Part shown: piece after piece, positions 9,370 to 20,821 of the stretch
Numbering within the stretch: position 1 is the stretch's first letter
Layout: every line of letters begins with the position of its first letter
Assembly (NCBI RefSeq): GCF_000732615.1
Contig: NZ_JPGL01000027.1
Coordinates: 49,590 to 113,589 of the forward strand
Direction of reading: 5' to 3'
DNA: 64,000 nt
Source of the DNA: Burkholderia paludis
GTDB taxonomy: Bacteria; Pseudomonadota; Gammaproteobacteria; Burkholderiales; Burkholderiaceae
Program-made: the position numbers and the translations under genes
Notes under the pieces: generated by a model
What the model saw: only the letters and a program-made list of their open reading frames with translations
Told to the model about the DNA's origin: nothing
Databases searched by the model: none

Positions 9370-9969
9370 GTGAGTGAAAAAGAAATCGATCAGGCTCTGG
9401 TCGAGCGCGTACAGAAGGGCGACAAGGCGGCGTTCGAACTCCTGGTCTCCAAATACCACCGCAAGATCATTCGGCTGATCTCGCGCCTCGTGCGGGATCC
9501 CGCCGAGGTCGAGGATGTGGCCCAGGACGCGTTCATCAAGGCGTATCGTGCGCTGCCGCAATTTCGCGGCGAATCGGCGTTCTATACGTGGTTGTACCGG
9601 ATTGCCGTCAATACGGCGAAGAACTACCTTGCGACGCAAGGCCGCCGGGCACCGACCTCGACCGAGGCCGATGCGGAGGAAGCGGAAACTTTCTCCGATG
9701 CAGACCAACTAAGGGATATCAACACGCCTGAGTCGATGTTGATGAGCAAGCAGATTGCCGAGACGGTCAACGCTGCAATGGCTCTGCTGCCCGAGGAACT
9801 GCGTCAGGCAATCACGCTGCGCGAGATCGAGGGCCTGAGCTACGAAGAGATCGCGGAAATGATGGGCTGTCCGATCGGGACGGTCCGGTCGCGGATCTTC
9901 CGTGCACGCGAGGCAATCGCTGCGAAATTGCGTCCGCTGCTCGATACGCCCGAAGGCAAGCGCTGGTAA
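9370..9969 (+). CDS. rpoE: RNA polymerase sigma-E factor
   Basis: 199 residues from a GTG start; ECF sigma factor directing the envelope-stress regulon. Region 2 is seen as RDPAEVEDVAQDAFIKAYRAL and FYTWLYRIAVNTAKNYL; region 4 as LREIEGLSYEEIAEMMGCPIGTVRSRIFRARE. Both match the RpoE/AlgU group. It heads the operon rpoE-rseA-rseB-mucD, the standard order with its membrane anti-sigma factor, periplasmic regulator and protease. A TACAAT element at 9326-9331 could be part of its promoter, but no good -35 is visible. Confidence 0.96.
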   Translation: MSEKEIDQALVERVQKGDKAAFELLVSKYHRKIIRLISRLVRDPAEVEDVAQDAFIKAYRALPQFRGESAFYTWLYRIAVNTAKNYLATQGRRAPTSTEADAEEAETFSDADQLRDINTPESMLMSKQIAETVNAAMALLPEELRQAITLREIEGLSYEEIAEMMGCPIGTVRSRIFRAREAIAAKLRPLLDTPEGKRW

Positions 9970-10055
9970 GCGCGACAGGCGGAGCGACGCGGGTCGGGGT
10001 CTAGTTACGGTTAGAGTCGTGAAGTCACGACGGGGTGTGCAAGATGGGGAGCATC

Positions 10056-10673
10056 ATGGGGTCGGTCAATACGCAGTCGCAAACGTGCTCGCGCGGCGAG
10101 CGCCTTTCCGCGCTGGTCGACGGCGAAATGTTCGATGGCCCGGACAACGGGCAGTTTCTGGCTGAGCTCGACCGCGCGGATCGCGCTGCGTGGGCCCATT
10201 ACCACCTGATCGGCGATGCGCTGCGCTCCGACGAGCTCGCGCTGTCGCCGGCGCTGAGCGTCGCGTTTACCGCCCGCATGTCGGCGGTGCTCGAAAGCGA
10301 GCCGCACCTGCTCGCGCCTGCGGCCGCGCCTGTCGCCCGCAGGCTGCTGTCGCTGCGCCGGCGTGTCGTGCCCGCGTTCGCGGTCGCCGCGGCGGCGGCC
10401 ACGCTCACGTGGATCGTCGTTCCGCAAATGCAGACGGCCGGCGCCCCGGGCGCCGTCCAGGTCGCGTCGGCCGGTGCGCCGCAAGGCGGCAACCTGCAGC
10501 GCGTGGCGGTTGCGCAGGCATCGGCCCAGCCGGGGCTGCAGGACGTCAACATCATTCGCGACGCGAGCCTCGACCAATACCTTGAAGCGCACCAGCAATT
10601 CGCGCAGCAGCCCGTCGTCACGGGTTCGATGCCGCTGATCCGCGCTGCCGTGACCACCACGCCAGGCCAATAA
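10056..10673 (+). CDS. rseA: Anti-sigma-E factor RseA
   Basis: 205 residues. The cytoplasmic N-terminal part (GERLSALVDGEMFDG and WAHYHLIGDALRSDEL) is the RseA sigma-binding domain. One membrane span (VVPAFAVAAAAATLTWIVV, about residues 104-122) separates it from a periplasmic tail. Under envelope stress such proteins are cleaved by regulated proteolysis to free sigma-E. Starts at GTG 10035 or ATG 10044 are also in frame; 10056 was chosen because GGGGAGC sits at the right distance. RseB and MucD follow directly. Confidence 0.92.
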   Translation: MGSVNTQSQTCSRGERLSALVDGEMFDGPDNGQFLAELDRADRAAWAHYHLIGDALRSDELALSPALSVAFTARMSAVLESEPHLLAPAAAPVARRLLSLRRRVVPAFAVAAAAATLTWIVVPQMQTAGAPGAVQVASAGAPQGGNLQRVAVAQASAQPGLQDVNIIRDASLDQYLEAHQQFAQQPVVTGSMPLIRAAVTTTPGQ

Positions 10674-10678
10674 ACCCG

Positions 10679-11731
10679 ATGCGGACATTGCAGTTGAATC
10701 ACGCCATCTCCGGATGGAAGCGGCTGCCGGCCCTCCTGCTTTGCGCAGCCGCCCTGTTGTCCGTTCAATCCCTCCCTGCCAGCGCCCAGCAACCGGACGA
10801 TCCAGTCGCGACCCGCAAGGGCGCCGCGGACTGGCTCGACCGCGTCCAGCAGGCGGCGCAGCAGCAGAGCTACGAGGGCACGTTCGTCTACCAGCGCGGC
10901 GGGTACGTGCAGTCGTCGCGGATCGCGCACGTCGCGTCCCGCGACGGCGAATTCGAGCGGATCGAGACGCTCGACGGCAAGCCGCGCAAGCTGCTGCGGC
11001 ACAACGACGAGCTTTACACGTTCGTGCCCGAGCGCAAGCTGTGCGTGGTCGAGCGCCGTCAGACGCGCGACTCGTTCCCGGCGCTGCTCGGTGCGAGCGG
11101 CGATCACGTGATGTCCGTGTACGACGCGAAGTCGCTGGGCAAGGATCGCGTGGCCGGGATCGATGCGCAGGTCGTCGAGCTCGTGCCGAAGGATGCCTAC
11201 CGCTTCACGTACAAGCTGTGGGTCGACGCGCGCACGGGGCTGCTGCTGCGTTCGCAGACGCTCGATGCGACCGATCGCGTGCTCGAGCAGATTGCGTTCT
11301 CGCAATTGCAGACGGGCGGCGCGAGCGGCGACAAGGCCGCGATCGCGGCCGGCATGCGCAACCTGAGCGGCTGGACGATCGTGCGCCCGCCGGTCGCGGC
11401 GGTCGACATGGAGGCGCAGGGCTGGCAGCTCGCGCCGAGCGTTGCCGGCTTCCAGAAGATTCGTGAAGTGCGCCGGCCGATGGCCGCGCGCGACGCCGGC
11501 GAGCCGCCGATCCCGGTCGATCAGGCCGTGTTCACCGACGGTCTCGCGACGATCTCGGTTTTCATCGAGCCGGCCGAAAAGAATTCGCGCAAGGAAGGCG
11601 CGGGCAGCACCGGGGCGACGAACGTGCTCGTGAAGCGCCGCGGCGACTACTGGATCACCGTGCTCGGCGAAGTGCCGCCGGCTACGTTGCAGCAGTTCGC
11701 GTCTGCCATAGAATACAAGGCTTCCAAGTAA
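10679..11731 (+). CDS. rseB: MucB/RseB periplasmic regulator of sigma-E
   Basis: 350 residues with a signal peptide (hydrophobic LPALLLCAAALLSVQ, cleavage near ASA-Q at about residue 36). RseB binds the periplasmic part of RseA and shields it from cleavage, perhaps sensing lipids or LPS. Family features are YEGTFVYQRGGYVQSSRIAHV, RIETLDGKPRKLLRHNDE and YRFTYKLWVDARTGLLLRS. Starts 5 bases after rseA, so the two are coupled. It is followed 16 bases later by mucD. Confidence 0.94.
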   Translation: MRTLQLNHAISGWKRLPALLLCAAALLSVQSLPASAQQPDDPVATRKGAADWLDRVQQAAQQQSYEGTFVYQRGGYVQSSRIAHVASRDGEFERIETLDGKPRKLLRHNDELYTFVPERKLCVVERRQTRDSFPALLGASGDHVMSVYDAKSLGKDRVAGIDAQVVELVPKDAYRFTYKLWVDARTGLLLRSQTLDATDRVLEQIAFSQLQTGGASGDKAAIAAGMRNLSGWTIVRPPVAAVDMEAQGWQLAPSVAGFQKIREVRRPMAARDAGEPPIPVDQAVFTDGLATISVFIEPAEKNSRKEGAGSTGATNVLVKRRGDYWITVLGEVPPATLQQFASAIEYKASK

Positions 11732-11747
11732 CGCTACGGCTTCCGAC

Positions 11748-13250
11748 ATGATGAAACTCACGCTGCGCAAATGGCTCGCGGCGGCGGCATTGTCTGCCAG
11801 CCTGCCCCTCGTGCCGCACACCGCGCTCGCGGTGACGGCTCCCGCTGCCAGCCTGCCCGACTTCGCCGATCTGGTCGAAAAGGTCGGGCCGGCCGTCGTG
11901 AACATCCGGACCACCGCGAACGTGCCGACGAGCAGCGGCCCGCGCGGGATGCTCCCGCCGGGCTTCGACGACGGCGACATGTCGGAATTCTTCCGGCGCT
12001 TCTTCGGCATTCCGCTGCCGCAGGCGCCCGGCGGCGGTAGCGGCAATGGCGGCGGCAGCTCGAAGAACGCGCCGGCGCCGGACAATCCGCCCGACACCGA
12101 GCAGAATCGCGGCGTCGGTTCGGGCTTCATCGTATCGGCCGACGGGTACGTGATGACCAACGCGCACGTCGTCGACGATGCGGACACCATCTACGTGACG
12201 CTGACCGACAAGCGCGAGTTCAAGGCGAAGCTGATCGGCGTCGACGATCGCACCGACGTCGCGGTCGTCAAGATCCAGGCGTCGAACCTGCCGGTCGTCG
12301 CGATCGGCGACTCGAACAAGGTGCGCGTCGGCGAGTGGGTCGTCGCAATCGGTTCGCCGTTCGGTCTCGACAACACGGTCACGGCCGGCATCGTCAGCTC
12401 GAAGAGCCGCAACACGGGCGACTACCTGCCGTTCATCCAGACCGACGTGGCCGTGAACCCAGGCAACTCGGGCGGCCCGCTGATCAACATGCAGGGCGAG
12501 GTGATCGGCATCAACTCGCAGATCTACAGCCGTACCGGCGGCTTCATGGGCATCTCGTTCGCGATTCCGATCGACGAGGCGATGCGCGTGGCCGACCAGC
12601 TGAAGGCGACCGGCAAGGTCACGCGCGGCCGGATCGCGGTGGCGATCGGCGAGGTGACGAAGGACGTGGCCGATTCGATCGGGCTGCCGAAGGCCGAGGG
12701 CGCGCTCGTCAGCAGCGTCGAGCCGGGCGGCCCGGCCGACAAGGCGGGCATTCAGCCGGGCGACATCATCCTGAAGTTCAACGGCCGTTCGGTCGATACC
12801 GCGTCGGACCTGCCGCGCATGGTCGGCGACACGAAGCCGGGCACGAAGGCGACGGTCAGCGTGTGGCGAAAGGGTCAGGCACGCGATTTGCCGATCACGA
12901 TCGCCGAGACGCCGGCCGAATCGACCGCGAAGGCCGAGCAGCGCAAGAACGCGCCGCAGAAGCCGCGCCAGGCCAATGCGCTTGGCCTGACCGTCAGCGA
13001 CCTGACGGCGGAACAGATGAAGACGCTGAAGCTGAAGAACGGCGTGCAGGTCGACGGCGTCGACGGCCCGGCCGCCCGTGCGGGCCTGCAGCGCGGCGAC
13101 ATCGTGCTGCGCGTGGGCGATACCGACATCGCGAACGCCAAGCAGTTCGCCGACGTGACCGCGCAGCTCGATCCGCAGAAGGCGGTCGCGGTGCTCGTAC
13201 GGCGCGGCGACAACACGCAGTTCGTGCCGGTTCGGCCGCGCCAGAAGTAA
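11748..13250 (+). CDS. mucD: Periplasmic serine protease MucD (DegP/HtrA family)
   Basis: 500 residues with an N-terminal signal peptide ending near HTALA. The trypsin-like domain has His140 (TNAHVV), Asp170 (DDRTDVAVVKI) and Ser241 (NPGNSGGPL). Two PDZ domains follow (about 280-375 and 410-490). A Gly/Ser-rich linker (about 94-110) precedes the protease core. HtrA proteases degrade or refold misfolded envelope proteins, and their place in the sigma-E operon fits that task. An AAAQKPRQAN-type linker separates the PDZ domains. Confidence 0.94.
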   Translation: MMKLTLRKWLAAAALSASLPLVPHTALAVTAPAASLPDFADLVEKVGPAVVNIRTTANVPTSSGPRGMLPPGFDDGDMSEFFRRFFGIPLPQAPGGGSGNGGGSSKNAPAPDNPPDTEQNRGVGSGFIVSADGYVMTNAHVVDDADTIYVTLTDKREFKAKLIGVDDRTDVAVVKIQASNLPVVAIGDSNKVRVGEWVVAIGSPFGLDNTVTAGIVSSKSRNTGDYLPFIQTDVAVNPGNSGGPLINMQGEVIGINSQIYSRTGGFMGISFAIPIDEAMRVADQLKATGKVTRGRIAVAIGEVTKDVADSIGLPKAEGALVSSVEPGGPADKAGIQPGDIILKFNGRSVDTASDLPRMVGDTKPGTKATVSVWRKGQARDLPITIAETPAESTAKAEQRKNAPQKPRQANALGLTVSDLTAEQMKTLKLKNGVQVDGVDGPAARAGLQRGDIVLRVGDTDIANAKQFADVTAQLDPQKAVAVLVRRGDNTQFVPVRPRQK

Positions 13251-13257
13251 CGCGCCG

Positions 13258-13494
13258 ATGTTCACGCTCTACGGCCGCGGCTGGTGCCACCTGTGCGACG
13301 ACATGCGCGACGCACTGGCGCCGGTGGCGGCGGAGTTCGGCGTCGCGGTCGACTACGTCGACATCGACGCCGATGCCGCACTCGTCGCCCGCTACGACGA
13401 GGACGTGCCGGTGCTGCTGCTGGACGGTGCGGAAGTGTGCCGCCACCGGTTCGACGCCGTGAAGGTGCGCGGCGTGCTGGCGGCCCGGCGCTGA
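13258..13494 (+). CDS. Glutaredoxin-like small thiol-disulfide protein
   Basis: 78 residues beginning MFTLYGRGWCHLCDDM, with a CxxC pair at Cys10 and Cys13, and a central DVPVLLLDGAEVCRHRFD that matches the cis-Pro loop of the thioredoxin/glutaredoxin fold. No signal peptide, so cytoplasmic. It starts 7 bases after mucD and is likely the last gene of the sigma-E operon. Family members of this length (DUF836 type) are common near lepA in betaproteobacteria; the substrate is unknown. Confidence 0.85.
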   Translation: MFTLYGRGWCHLCDDMRDALAPVAAEFGVAVDYVDIDADAALVARYDEDVPVLLLDGAEVCRHRFDAVKVRGVLAARR

Positions 13495-13594
13495 GTCCGG
13501 CCTGCCGCCGGGCGGCTCCGCGCCGCGCGAGGCGGTGCCCGGTGGGCGGCCGTGGCGGGGCGCCGTCCGAAATACCGCCCGGCGAAGGCCTTTT

Positions 13595-13616
13595 CGGCTA
13601 AAATAAGCCGTTTTTT
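13595..13616 (+). terminator. Short hairpin with T-tract upstream of lepA
   Basis: CGGCT (13595-13599), loop AAAATA, AGCCG (13606-13610), then TTTTTT. It may end the rpoE operon. The same bases include TAAAAT, which could act as a -10 element for lepA, 64 bases downstream of the hairpin. Confidence 0.5.
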
Positions 13617-13679
13617 CACCGACTTACAAGGCGTGCTCCGCAGTCGTCGAGCGCGCCTTTTTCGCTTGATCGGCACTGA

Positions 13680-15473
<1,794 letters not shown>

Positions 15474-15489
15474 CAGGACTGATCCTTTT

Positions 15490-16383
15490 ATGAATTTTGC
15501 GCTGATTCTTTTTGTGCTCGTCGTCTTGACGGGCGTAGCGTGGGTGCTGGACAAGCTGGTGTTCCTGCCGCGGCGACGCAAGGCGGCCGACTCGGCGATC
15601 GAGGAGTTCGATCGCCAGCAGTCGCGCATCGACAAGCGTTTCGCGGACGAAAACGCGGGGCAGACGCGTTCGAAGCTGCGCGACGAGAAGCTGCGCCAGC
15701 CGTGGTGGCTCGAGTACACGGCGAGCTTCTTCCCGGTGATTCTCGCGGTGTTCGTCGTGCGTTCGTTCGTCGTCGAGCCGTTCAAGATTCCGTCGGGCTC
15801 GATGGTGCCGACGCTGCTGGTCGGCGATTTCATCCTCGTCAACAAGTTCGAATACGGGCTGCGCCTGCCGGTCACGAACACGAAGATCACGCAGGGCAGC
15901 CCGCTGTCGCGCGGCGACGTCGTCGTGTTCCGTTATCCGAAGGATGAGTCGGTCGACTACATCAAGCGCGTGATCGGCCTGCCGGGCGATACCGTCGCCT
16001 ATCAGGACAAGCAGCTCACGATCAACGGCCAGCCGGTGCCTGAAGCGCCGCTGCCCGATTACTTCGACGACGAGCGCCAGAATTACGCGAAGCAGTTCGA
16101 GGAAACGATCGGCAACAGGAAGAACGCGATCCTCAACAACCCGGCCGTGCCGCCGTTCGTGATGGGCGCATACGATTATCCGTATCGCGACAACTGCACG
16201 TACAACAGCCGCGGCGTGATCTGCAAGGTGCCGCCCGGTCACTACTTCATGATGGGCGACAACCGCGACAACAGTGCGGACAGCCGCTACTGGGGCTTCG
16301 TGCCCGACCAGAACATCGTCGGCCGCGCGTTCTTCATCTGGATGAACTTCAGCGACTTGAAGCGCATCGGTTCCTTCAACTGA
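15490..16383 (+). CDS. lepB: Signal peptidase I
   Basis: 297 residues; cleaves signal peptides of exported proteins. Two membrane spans (about 2-20 and 77-95). The Ser-Lys dyad is Ser104 in IPSGSMVPTL and Lys159 in YIKRVIGLPGD, spaced 55 residues as in E. coli Lep (91/146). Also visible are the conserved GDNRDNSADSRYWGFV. The frame opens upstream at 15445 inside lepA, but the ATG at 15490 puts the first hydrophobic helix at the N terminus. Heads toward rnc after a 153-base gap. Confidence 0.97.
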   Translation: MNFALILFVLVVLTGVAWVLDKLVFLPRRRKAADSAIEEFDRQQSRIDKRFADENAGQTRSKLRDEKLRQPWWLEYTASFFPVILAVFVVRSFVVEPFKIPSGSMVPTLLVGDFILVNKFEYGLRLPVTNTKITQGSPLSRGDVVVFRYPKDESVDYIKRVIGLPGDTVAYQDKQLTINGQPVPEAPLPDYFDDERQNYAKQFEETIGNRKNAILNNPAVPPFVMGAYDYPYRDNCTYNSRGVICKVPPGHYFMMGDNRDNSADSRYWGFVPDQNIVGRAFFIWMNFSDLKRIGSFN

Positions 16384-16536
16384 TCGCAGCCGAGTCACTC
16401 GCAATGCGCGACGCACGGGCCGCGTCGCGTATTGCCGAACTACTTTAAGAACCGGCGGTAACACCGCCTCGTCACGCCTTTTCGTGTCCGGCCTTGCCGT
16501 TTCGGCCCGACCGGCGCCCGCGTTATACTCCTGCAC

Positions 16537-17748
16537 ATGCCCCTATCCCAGTTGGAAAGCCGGCTGCGCTACGAATTTCGCAATGCGGAATTGTTGCGCC
16601 AGGCTTTGACCCATCGTAGTCACAGTGCCACGCACAACGAACGGCTCGAGTTTCTCGGCGACTCCGTTCTGAATTGCGCGGTGGCTGCCCTTTTGTTCCA
16701 GCGTTTCAGCAAGCTGGACGAAGGCGATCTGTCGCGCGTACGCGCCAACCTCGTCAAACAGCAGTCGCTGTATGAAATTGCTCAGGCCCTGAATATCTCC
16801 GACGGGCTGCGGCTGGGCGAGGGCGAGTTGCGCAGCGGCGGCTTCCGCCGGCCGTCGATCCTCGCGGACGCATTCGAAGCCATCATCGGGGCCGTGTTCC
16901 TCGATGGCGGCTTCGAAGCCGCCCAAGGGGTCATCAAGCGCCTCTACATCCCGATTCTCGACCACATCGATCCGCGCACGCTCGGCAAGGACGCGAAGAC
17001 GCTGCTGCAGGAATACCTGCAGGGGCACAAGATCGCGCTGCCGACCTATACGGTCGTCGCGACGCATGGTGCGGCGCACAATCAGCAGTTCGAGGTCGAA
17101 TGCACGGTGCCGAAGCTGGACGTGAAGGTGTCGGGCTCCGGCGCGAGCCGGCGCGCGGCCGAGCAGGCCGCGGCGAAGAAGGCGCTCGACGAGGTGATGG
17201 CGGCCGCGCCGATGCTGGCCGCGAAGCCGAAGCGCTCGAAGAATGCGCGCGGGTCGAAGCATGTCGAACCCGAAATCGTGCCGGGCGTGAAGGGCGTGCA
17301 GGAAGCGCTCGACCTGCGCTCGCCGGAACGGAAGGAGCGTGCGTCGGCGCGTGAGGCCAGGGCGGCTGCGTCCGCGGCAGCCGCCGCGAGCGGCGCGGAG
17401 CCGGCCGCGGCGCCGATGGCCGCGATTCGCGCGGCGCATGTCGAGGCGGCCACGGACAAGGGCGAACGGGCGGCGAAGCCGGTGGTCGACAAGGTTGCCG
17501 ACAAGCCGGCCGAGCGACCTGACAAGGCCGTGGACAAGCCCGCCGATGGCGCGTTGCGCACCGTCGACAAGCCGGCAGGCCATGCCGTCGATCAGGCTGC
17601 GCCGGCCGACAAGCCTTCCGCCGGTTCCGATCCCGCCGCTCGTACGACGATTCGCGCACGCGATGCCGCGGCGTCCGATTCCGATACGCCGCCGGGTGGC
17701 GCGAGCGTCGCCGCCGCGCAGGCGCGCGTGGCCGATGCCGACCACTGA
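16537..17748 (+). CDS. rnc: Ribonuclease III with long C-terminal extension
   Basis: 403 residues; processes rRNA precursors and double-stranded RNA. The catalytic domain has [13 protein letters not shown] with Glu38 and Asp42, and [15 protein letters not shown] with Asp111 and Glu114, all metal ligands. A double-stranded RNA-binding domain spans about 155-225. After it come roughly 175 residues of Ala/Lys/Pro-rich sequence with repeated DKPA-like units ([20 protein letters not shown]), absent from the 226-residue E. coli enzyme. The tail is likely disordered; its role is unknown. era follows after 60 bases. Confidence 0.95.
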   Translation: MPLSQLESRLRYEFRNAELLRQALTHRSHSATHNERLEFLGDSVLNCAVAALLFQRFSKLDEGDLSRVRANLVKQQSLYEIAQALNISDGLRLGEGELRSGGFRRPSILADAFEAIIGAVFLDGGFEAAQGVIKRLYIPILDHIDPRTLGKDAKTLLQEYLQGHKIALPTYTVVATHGAAHNQQFEVECTVPKLDVKVSGSGASRRAAEQAAAKKALDEVMAAAPMLAAKPKRSKNARGSKHVEPEIVPGVKGVQEALDLRSPERKERASAREARAAASAAAAASGAEPAAAPMAAIRAAHVEAATDKGERAAKPVVDKVADKPAERPDKAVDKPADGALRTVDKPAGHAVDQAAPADKPSAGSDPAARTTIRARDAAASDSDTPPGGASVAAAQARVADADH

Positions 17749-17808
17749 ATTGCCCAGCGATCGTGCCGCGCGCCGCGCGGCCGTTTCCGAACCTGTCTCC
17801 CAAACGAT

Positions 17809-18708
17809 ATGAACACTCCCGCTCCTACCGGTTTCCGTTGCGGCATGATCGCGATCGTGGGCCGCCCGAACGTCGGCAAGTCGACGTTGATGAACGCACT
17901 CGTCGGCCAGAAGATCAGCATCACGTCGCGCAAGGCGCAGACGACCCGTCACCGCATCACCGGCATCAACACGTTCGACGACGCGCAATTCGTGTTCGTC
18001 GATACGCCGGGCTTCCAGACCCGTCACAGCACCGCGCTGAACCGCTCGCTGAACCGCGCGGTCACGTCGACGCTGACATCGGTCGACGTGATCCTGTTCG
18101 TGATCGAGGCCGGCCGCTTCGGGCCCGATGACCAGAAGGTGCTCGACCTGATCCCGCCCGGCATGCCGACCCTGCTGATCGCGAACAAGATCGACCGCGT
18201 GAACGACAAGGCGACGCTGTTCCCGTTCATGCAGCAGATGAGCACGTTGCGCGAGTTCACCGAGCTCGTGCCGTTGTCGGCGCAGCGGCCGGAAGACATC
18301 AAGCGCCTGCTGGACACGATCAAGCCGTACCTGCCGGAAGGCGAGCCGATCTACGGCGAGGACGAGCTGACCGATCGCAGCTCGCGCTTCCTCGCGGCTG
18401 AAATCCTGCGTGAGAAGGTGTTCCGCTGGACCGGCGACGAACTGCCGTACACGAGCACCGTGCTGATCGACAAGTTCGAGGAGGAAGGGCGCCTGAAGCG
18501 CATCTTCGCGACGATCCTCGTCGAGCGCGATTCGCACAAGGCGATGGTGATCGGCAAGAAGGGCGAGAAGCTCAAGCAGATCAGCACCGAGGCGCGGATG
18601 GACATGGAGAAGCTGTTCGACGGCCCCGTGTACCTCGAGACCTTCGTGAAGGTGAAGAGTGGCTGGGCCGACAACGAGGCGGGGCTGCGCGCCTATGGGT
18701 ACGAATGA
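17809..18708 (+). CDS. era: GTPase Era
   Basis: 299 residues; essential GTPase for 16S rRNA maturation and 30S assembly. G1 [13 protein letters not shown]3 DTPGFQ, G4 NKIDR, and the C-terminal KH domain with [24 protein letters not shown]. Length matches the family. Follows rnc, whose product works on the same rRNA, and its end overlaps the recO start by 14 bases. Confidence 0.98.
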   Translation: MNTPAPTGFRCGMIAIVGRPNVGKSTLMNALVGQKISITSRKAQTTRHRITGINTFDDAQFVFVDTPGFQTRHSTALNRSLNRAVTSTLTSVDVILFVIEAGRFGPDDQKVLDLIPPGMPTLLIANKIDRVNDKATLFPFMQQMSTLREFTELVPLSAQRPEDIKRLLDTIKPYLPEGEPIYGEDELTDRSSRFLAAEILREKVFRWTGDELPYTSTVLIDKFEEEGRLKRIFATILVERDSHKAMVIGKKGEKLKQISTEARMDMEKLFDGPVYLETFVKVKSGWADNEAGLRAYGYE

Positions 18709-19531
18709 CGCGCTGACGTCGACCGAAGACGCGGTGACGGCCGGCGCGAACGACGCGCCGCTGCCGGCACCGCCCGAACCGCCGCGCAAGGCGCGGCGCG
18801 CGACGTCTCGCACGTCCGATTTCCGCGTCGCCGAGCAGCCGGCGTTCGTGCTGCACAGCTATCCGTACCGTGAAACGAGCCTGATCGTCGATGTATTGAC
18901 GCGCGATCATGGCCGGCTCGCGCTCGTCGCGAAGGGCGCGAAGCGCCCGCACTCCGCATTGCGCGGCGTACTGCAGACCTTCCAGCCGCTGCTGCTGTCC
19001 TGGTCGGGCAAATCCGAGGTGCGCACGCTGACGGGCGCCGAGTGGGTCGGCGGGATGCTGCCGCTCGGCGGCGACGGGTTGCTGTGCGGCTTCTACGCGA
19101 ACGAACTGCTGGTCAAATTCTGCGCGCGCGAGGATCCCCAGCCGCCGCTTTTCAACCACTACGTGCTGACCCTCACGCGCCTCGCCCACGGCGAGCCCGC
19201 GGTGCAGGTGCTGCGCTCGTTCGAGCGCGTGCTGTTGCGCGAGACCGGCTACGCGATGGCGCTGAACCGCACGGTCGCGCGCCGCACGGTCGAGCCTGAC
19301 CGCCGCTACGTGTTCGATCCCGAGCGCGGCGTGCGCAATGCGGACGACGACGTTCCGTCGCACTGGCCGGTCATTTCCGGACAGACGTTGCTCGACATGG
19401 AGCAGGACGATTACCATCGAGCCCAGACGGTTGCGCAAAGCAAGACGCTGATGCGCTTCCTGCTGAACACCTATCTCGGCGGTACGCCGCTTGCCACGCG
19501 TCAGATCCTGATCGACCTGCAAAACCTATGA
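18695..19531 (+). CDS. recO: DNA repair protein RecO
   Basis: 278 residues; helps RecR load RecA on SSB-coated single-stranded DNA. The conserved start of the domain is [35 protein letters not shown], at about residue 47, with [14 protein letters not shown] further on. The first ~45 residues ([20 protein letters not shown] and a Pro/Ala/Arg stretch) are an N-terminal extension not present in E. coli RecO. ATG 18695 lies within era; an ATG further upstream at 18659 is possible. The stop overlaps the pdxJ start (ATGA). Confidence 0.93.
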   Translation: MGTNDALTSTEDAVTAGANDAPLPAPPEPPRKARRATSRTSDFRVAEQPAFVLHSYPYRETSLIVDVLTRDHGRLALVAKGAKRPHSALRGVLQTFQPLLLSWSGKSEVRTLTGAEWVGGMLPLGGDGLLCGFYANELLVKFCAREDPQPPLFNHYVLTLTRLAHGEPAVQVLRSFERVLLRETGYAMALNRTVARRTVEPDRRYVFDPERGVRNADDDVPSHWPVISGQTLLDMEQDDYHRAQTVAQSKTLMRFLLNTYLGGTPLATRQILIDLQNL

Positions 19532-20304
19532 GCTTCTTCCTGACAACGCCCACCGCCATCGACCTCGGCGTGAACATCGACCACGTCGCGACGCTGCGCA
19601 ATGCGCGCGGCACGACCTACCCGGACCCGATCCGCGCGGCGCTCGCCGCCGAGGAAGCCGGTGCGGATGCGATCACGCTGCATCTGCGCGAGGACCGCCG
19701 CCACATCGTCGATGCGGATGTGCGCAAGCTGCGACCGCTGCTGAAGACGCGCATGAATCTCGAATGCGCGGTGACGGCCGAGATGCTCGATATCGCATGC
19801 GAGGTGCGCCCGCACGACGCGTGCCTCGTGCCCGAGAAGCGCGAGGAACTGACGACCGAAGGCGGTCTCGACGTCGCCGGCCACTTCGAGGCCGTGCGTG
19901 CGGCGTGCAAGCAGCTTGCCGACGTGGGCGTGCGCGTGTCGCTGTTCATCGACCCGGACGAGACGCAGATCCGCGCCGCGCACGAAGCGGGCGCGCCGGT
20001 GATCGAGCTGCATACGGGCCGTTATGCCGAGGCTCACGACGAAGCCGAGCAGCAGCGCGAATACGAGCGCATCGTCGCCGGTGTGCAGGCCGGCGCGCAG
20101 CTCGGCCTGAAGGTCAACGCGGGCCACGGCCTGCATTACACGAACGTGCAGCAGATTGCCGCGATCGACGGCATCGTCGAGCTGAACATCGGCCACGCGA
20201 TCGTCGCGCATGCGATCTTCGCGGGCTGGGACAACGCGGTGCGCGAGATGAAGGCGATCATGGTTGCCGCGCGCGTGGCCGCGCTGCACGGCGGCGCACG
20301 CTGA
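19528..20304 (+). CDS. pdxJ: Pyridoxine 5'-phosphate synthase
   Basis: 258 residues; condenses deoxyxylulose phosphate with 3-amino-2-oxopropyl phosphate to form pyridoxine phosphate (vitamin B6). Signature stretches are [38 protein letters not shown] and [15 protein letters not shown]-barrel enzyme of typical length. Coupled to recO by a 4-base overlap. The usual partner order pdxJ-acpS is kept. Confidence 0.97.
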   Translation: MSFFLTTPTAIDLGVNIDHVATLRNARGTTYPDPIRAALAAEEAGADAITLHLREDRRHIVDADVRKLRPLLKTRMNLECAVTAEMLDIACEVRPHDACLVPEKREELTTEGGLDVAGHFEAVRAACKQLADVGVRVSLFIDPDETQIRAAHEAGAPVIELHTGRYAEAHDEAEQQREYERIVAGVQAGAQLGLKVNAGHGLHYTNVQQIAAIDGIVELNIGHAIVAHAIFAGWDNAVREMKAIMVAARVAALHGGAR

Positions 20305-20376
20305 AGATGGCAAGCCGGCGCGCATCGCACGTCGTGCCTGACCCGGCCGCGCCGGGGCGTACCGGCGCGCACTGAC

Positions 20377-20805
20377 ATGGCGATCTACGGCATCGGCACC
20401 GATATCGCCCAGGTGAGCCGCATCGCGGCCGTGCTCGAACGCACGGGTGGCCGCTTTGCCGAGAAAGTGCTGGGCCCCGACGAACTGCGCGTGTTCCACG
20501 CGCGCCGCGCACGCTCCGAGGCGCGCGGCATCGCGTTCCTGGCGACGCGCTTTTCCGCGAAGGAAGCGTTCTCGAAGGCGATCGGGCTCGGCATGCACTG
20601 GCCGATGACGTGGCGTGCGCTGCAGACGCTCAACCGCCCGAGCGGCGAGCCGTACGTGGTCGCGTCGGGCGAGCTGGCGGACTGGCTTGCCGCGCGCGGC
20701 ATCACGGCGCGCGTGACGGTCAGCGACGAACGCGACTATGCGGTGTCGTTCGTGATCGCCGAAACGGACGCCGCGCCTGCCCCTGTTTCCCGAACCCCCT
20801 CCTGA
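20377..20805 (+). CDS. acpS: Holo-ACP synthase
   Basis: 142 residues; transfers phosphopantetheine from CoA to Ser37 of AcpP, encoded at 7165-7404. Shows the [14 protein letters not shown] opening and the [15 protein letters not shown] metal/CoA-binding motif. A short C-terminal Pro/Ala/Ser tail ([11 protein letters not shown]) follows. Start ATG chosen because [10 protein letters not shown] is the conserved N terminus. nagZ begins 16 bases after the stop. Confidence 0.96.
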   Translation: MAIYGIGTDIAQVSRIAAVLERTGGRFAEKVLGPDELRVFHARRARSEARGIAFLATRFSAKEAFSKAIGLGMHWPMTWRALQTLNRPSGEPYVVASGELADWLAARGITARVTVSDERDYAVSFVIAETDAAPAPVSRTPS

Positions 20806-20821
20806 CGGAATTCCCGATTCG

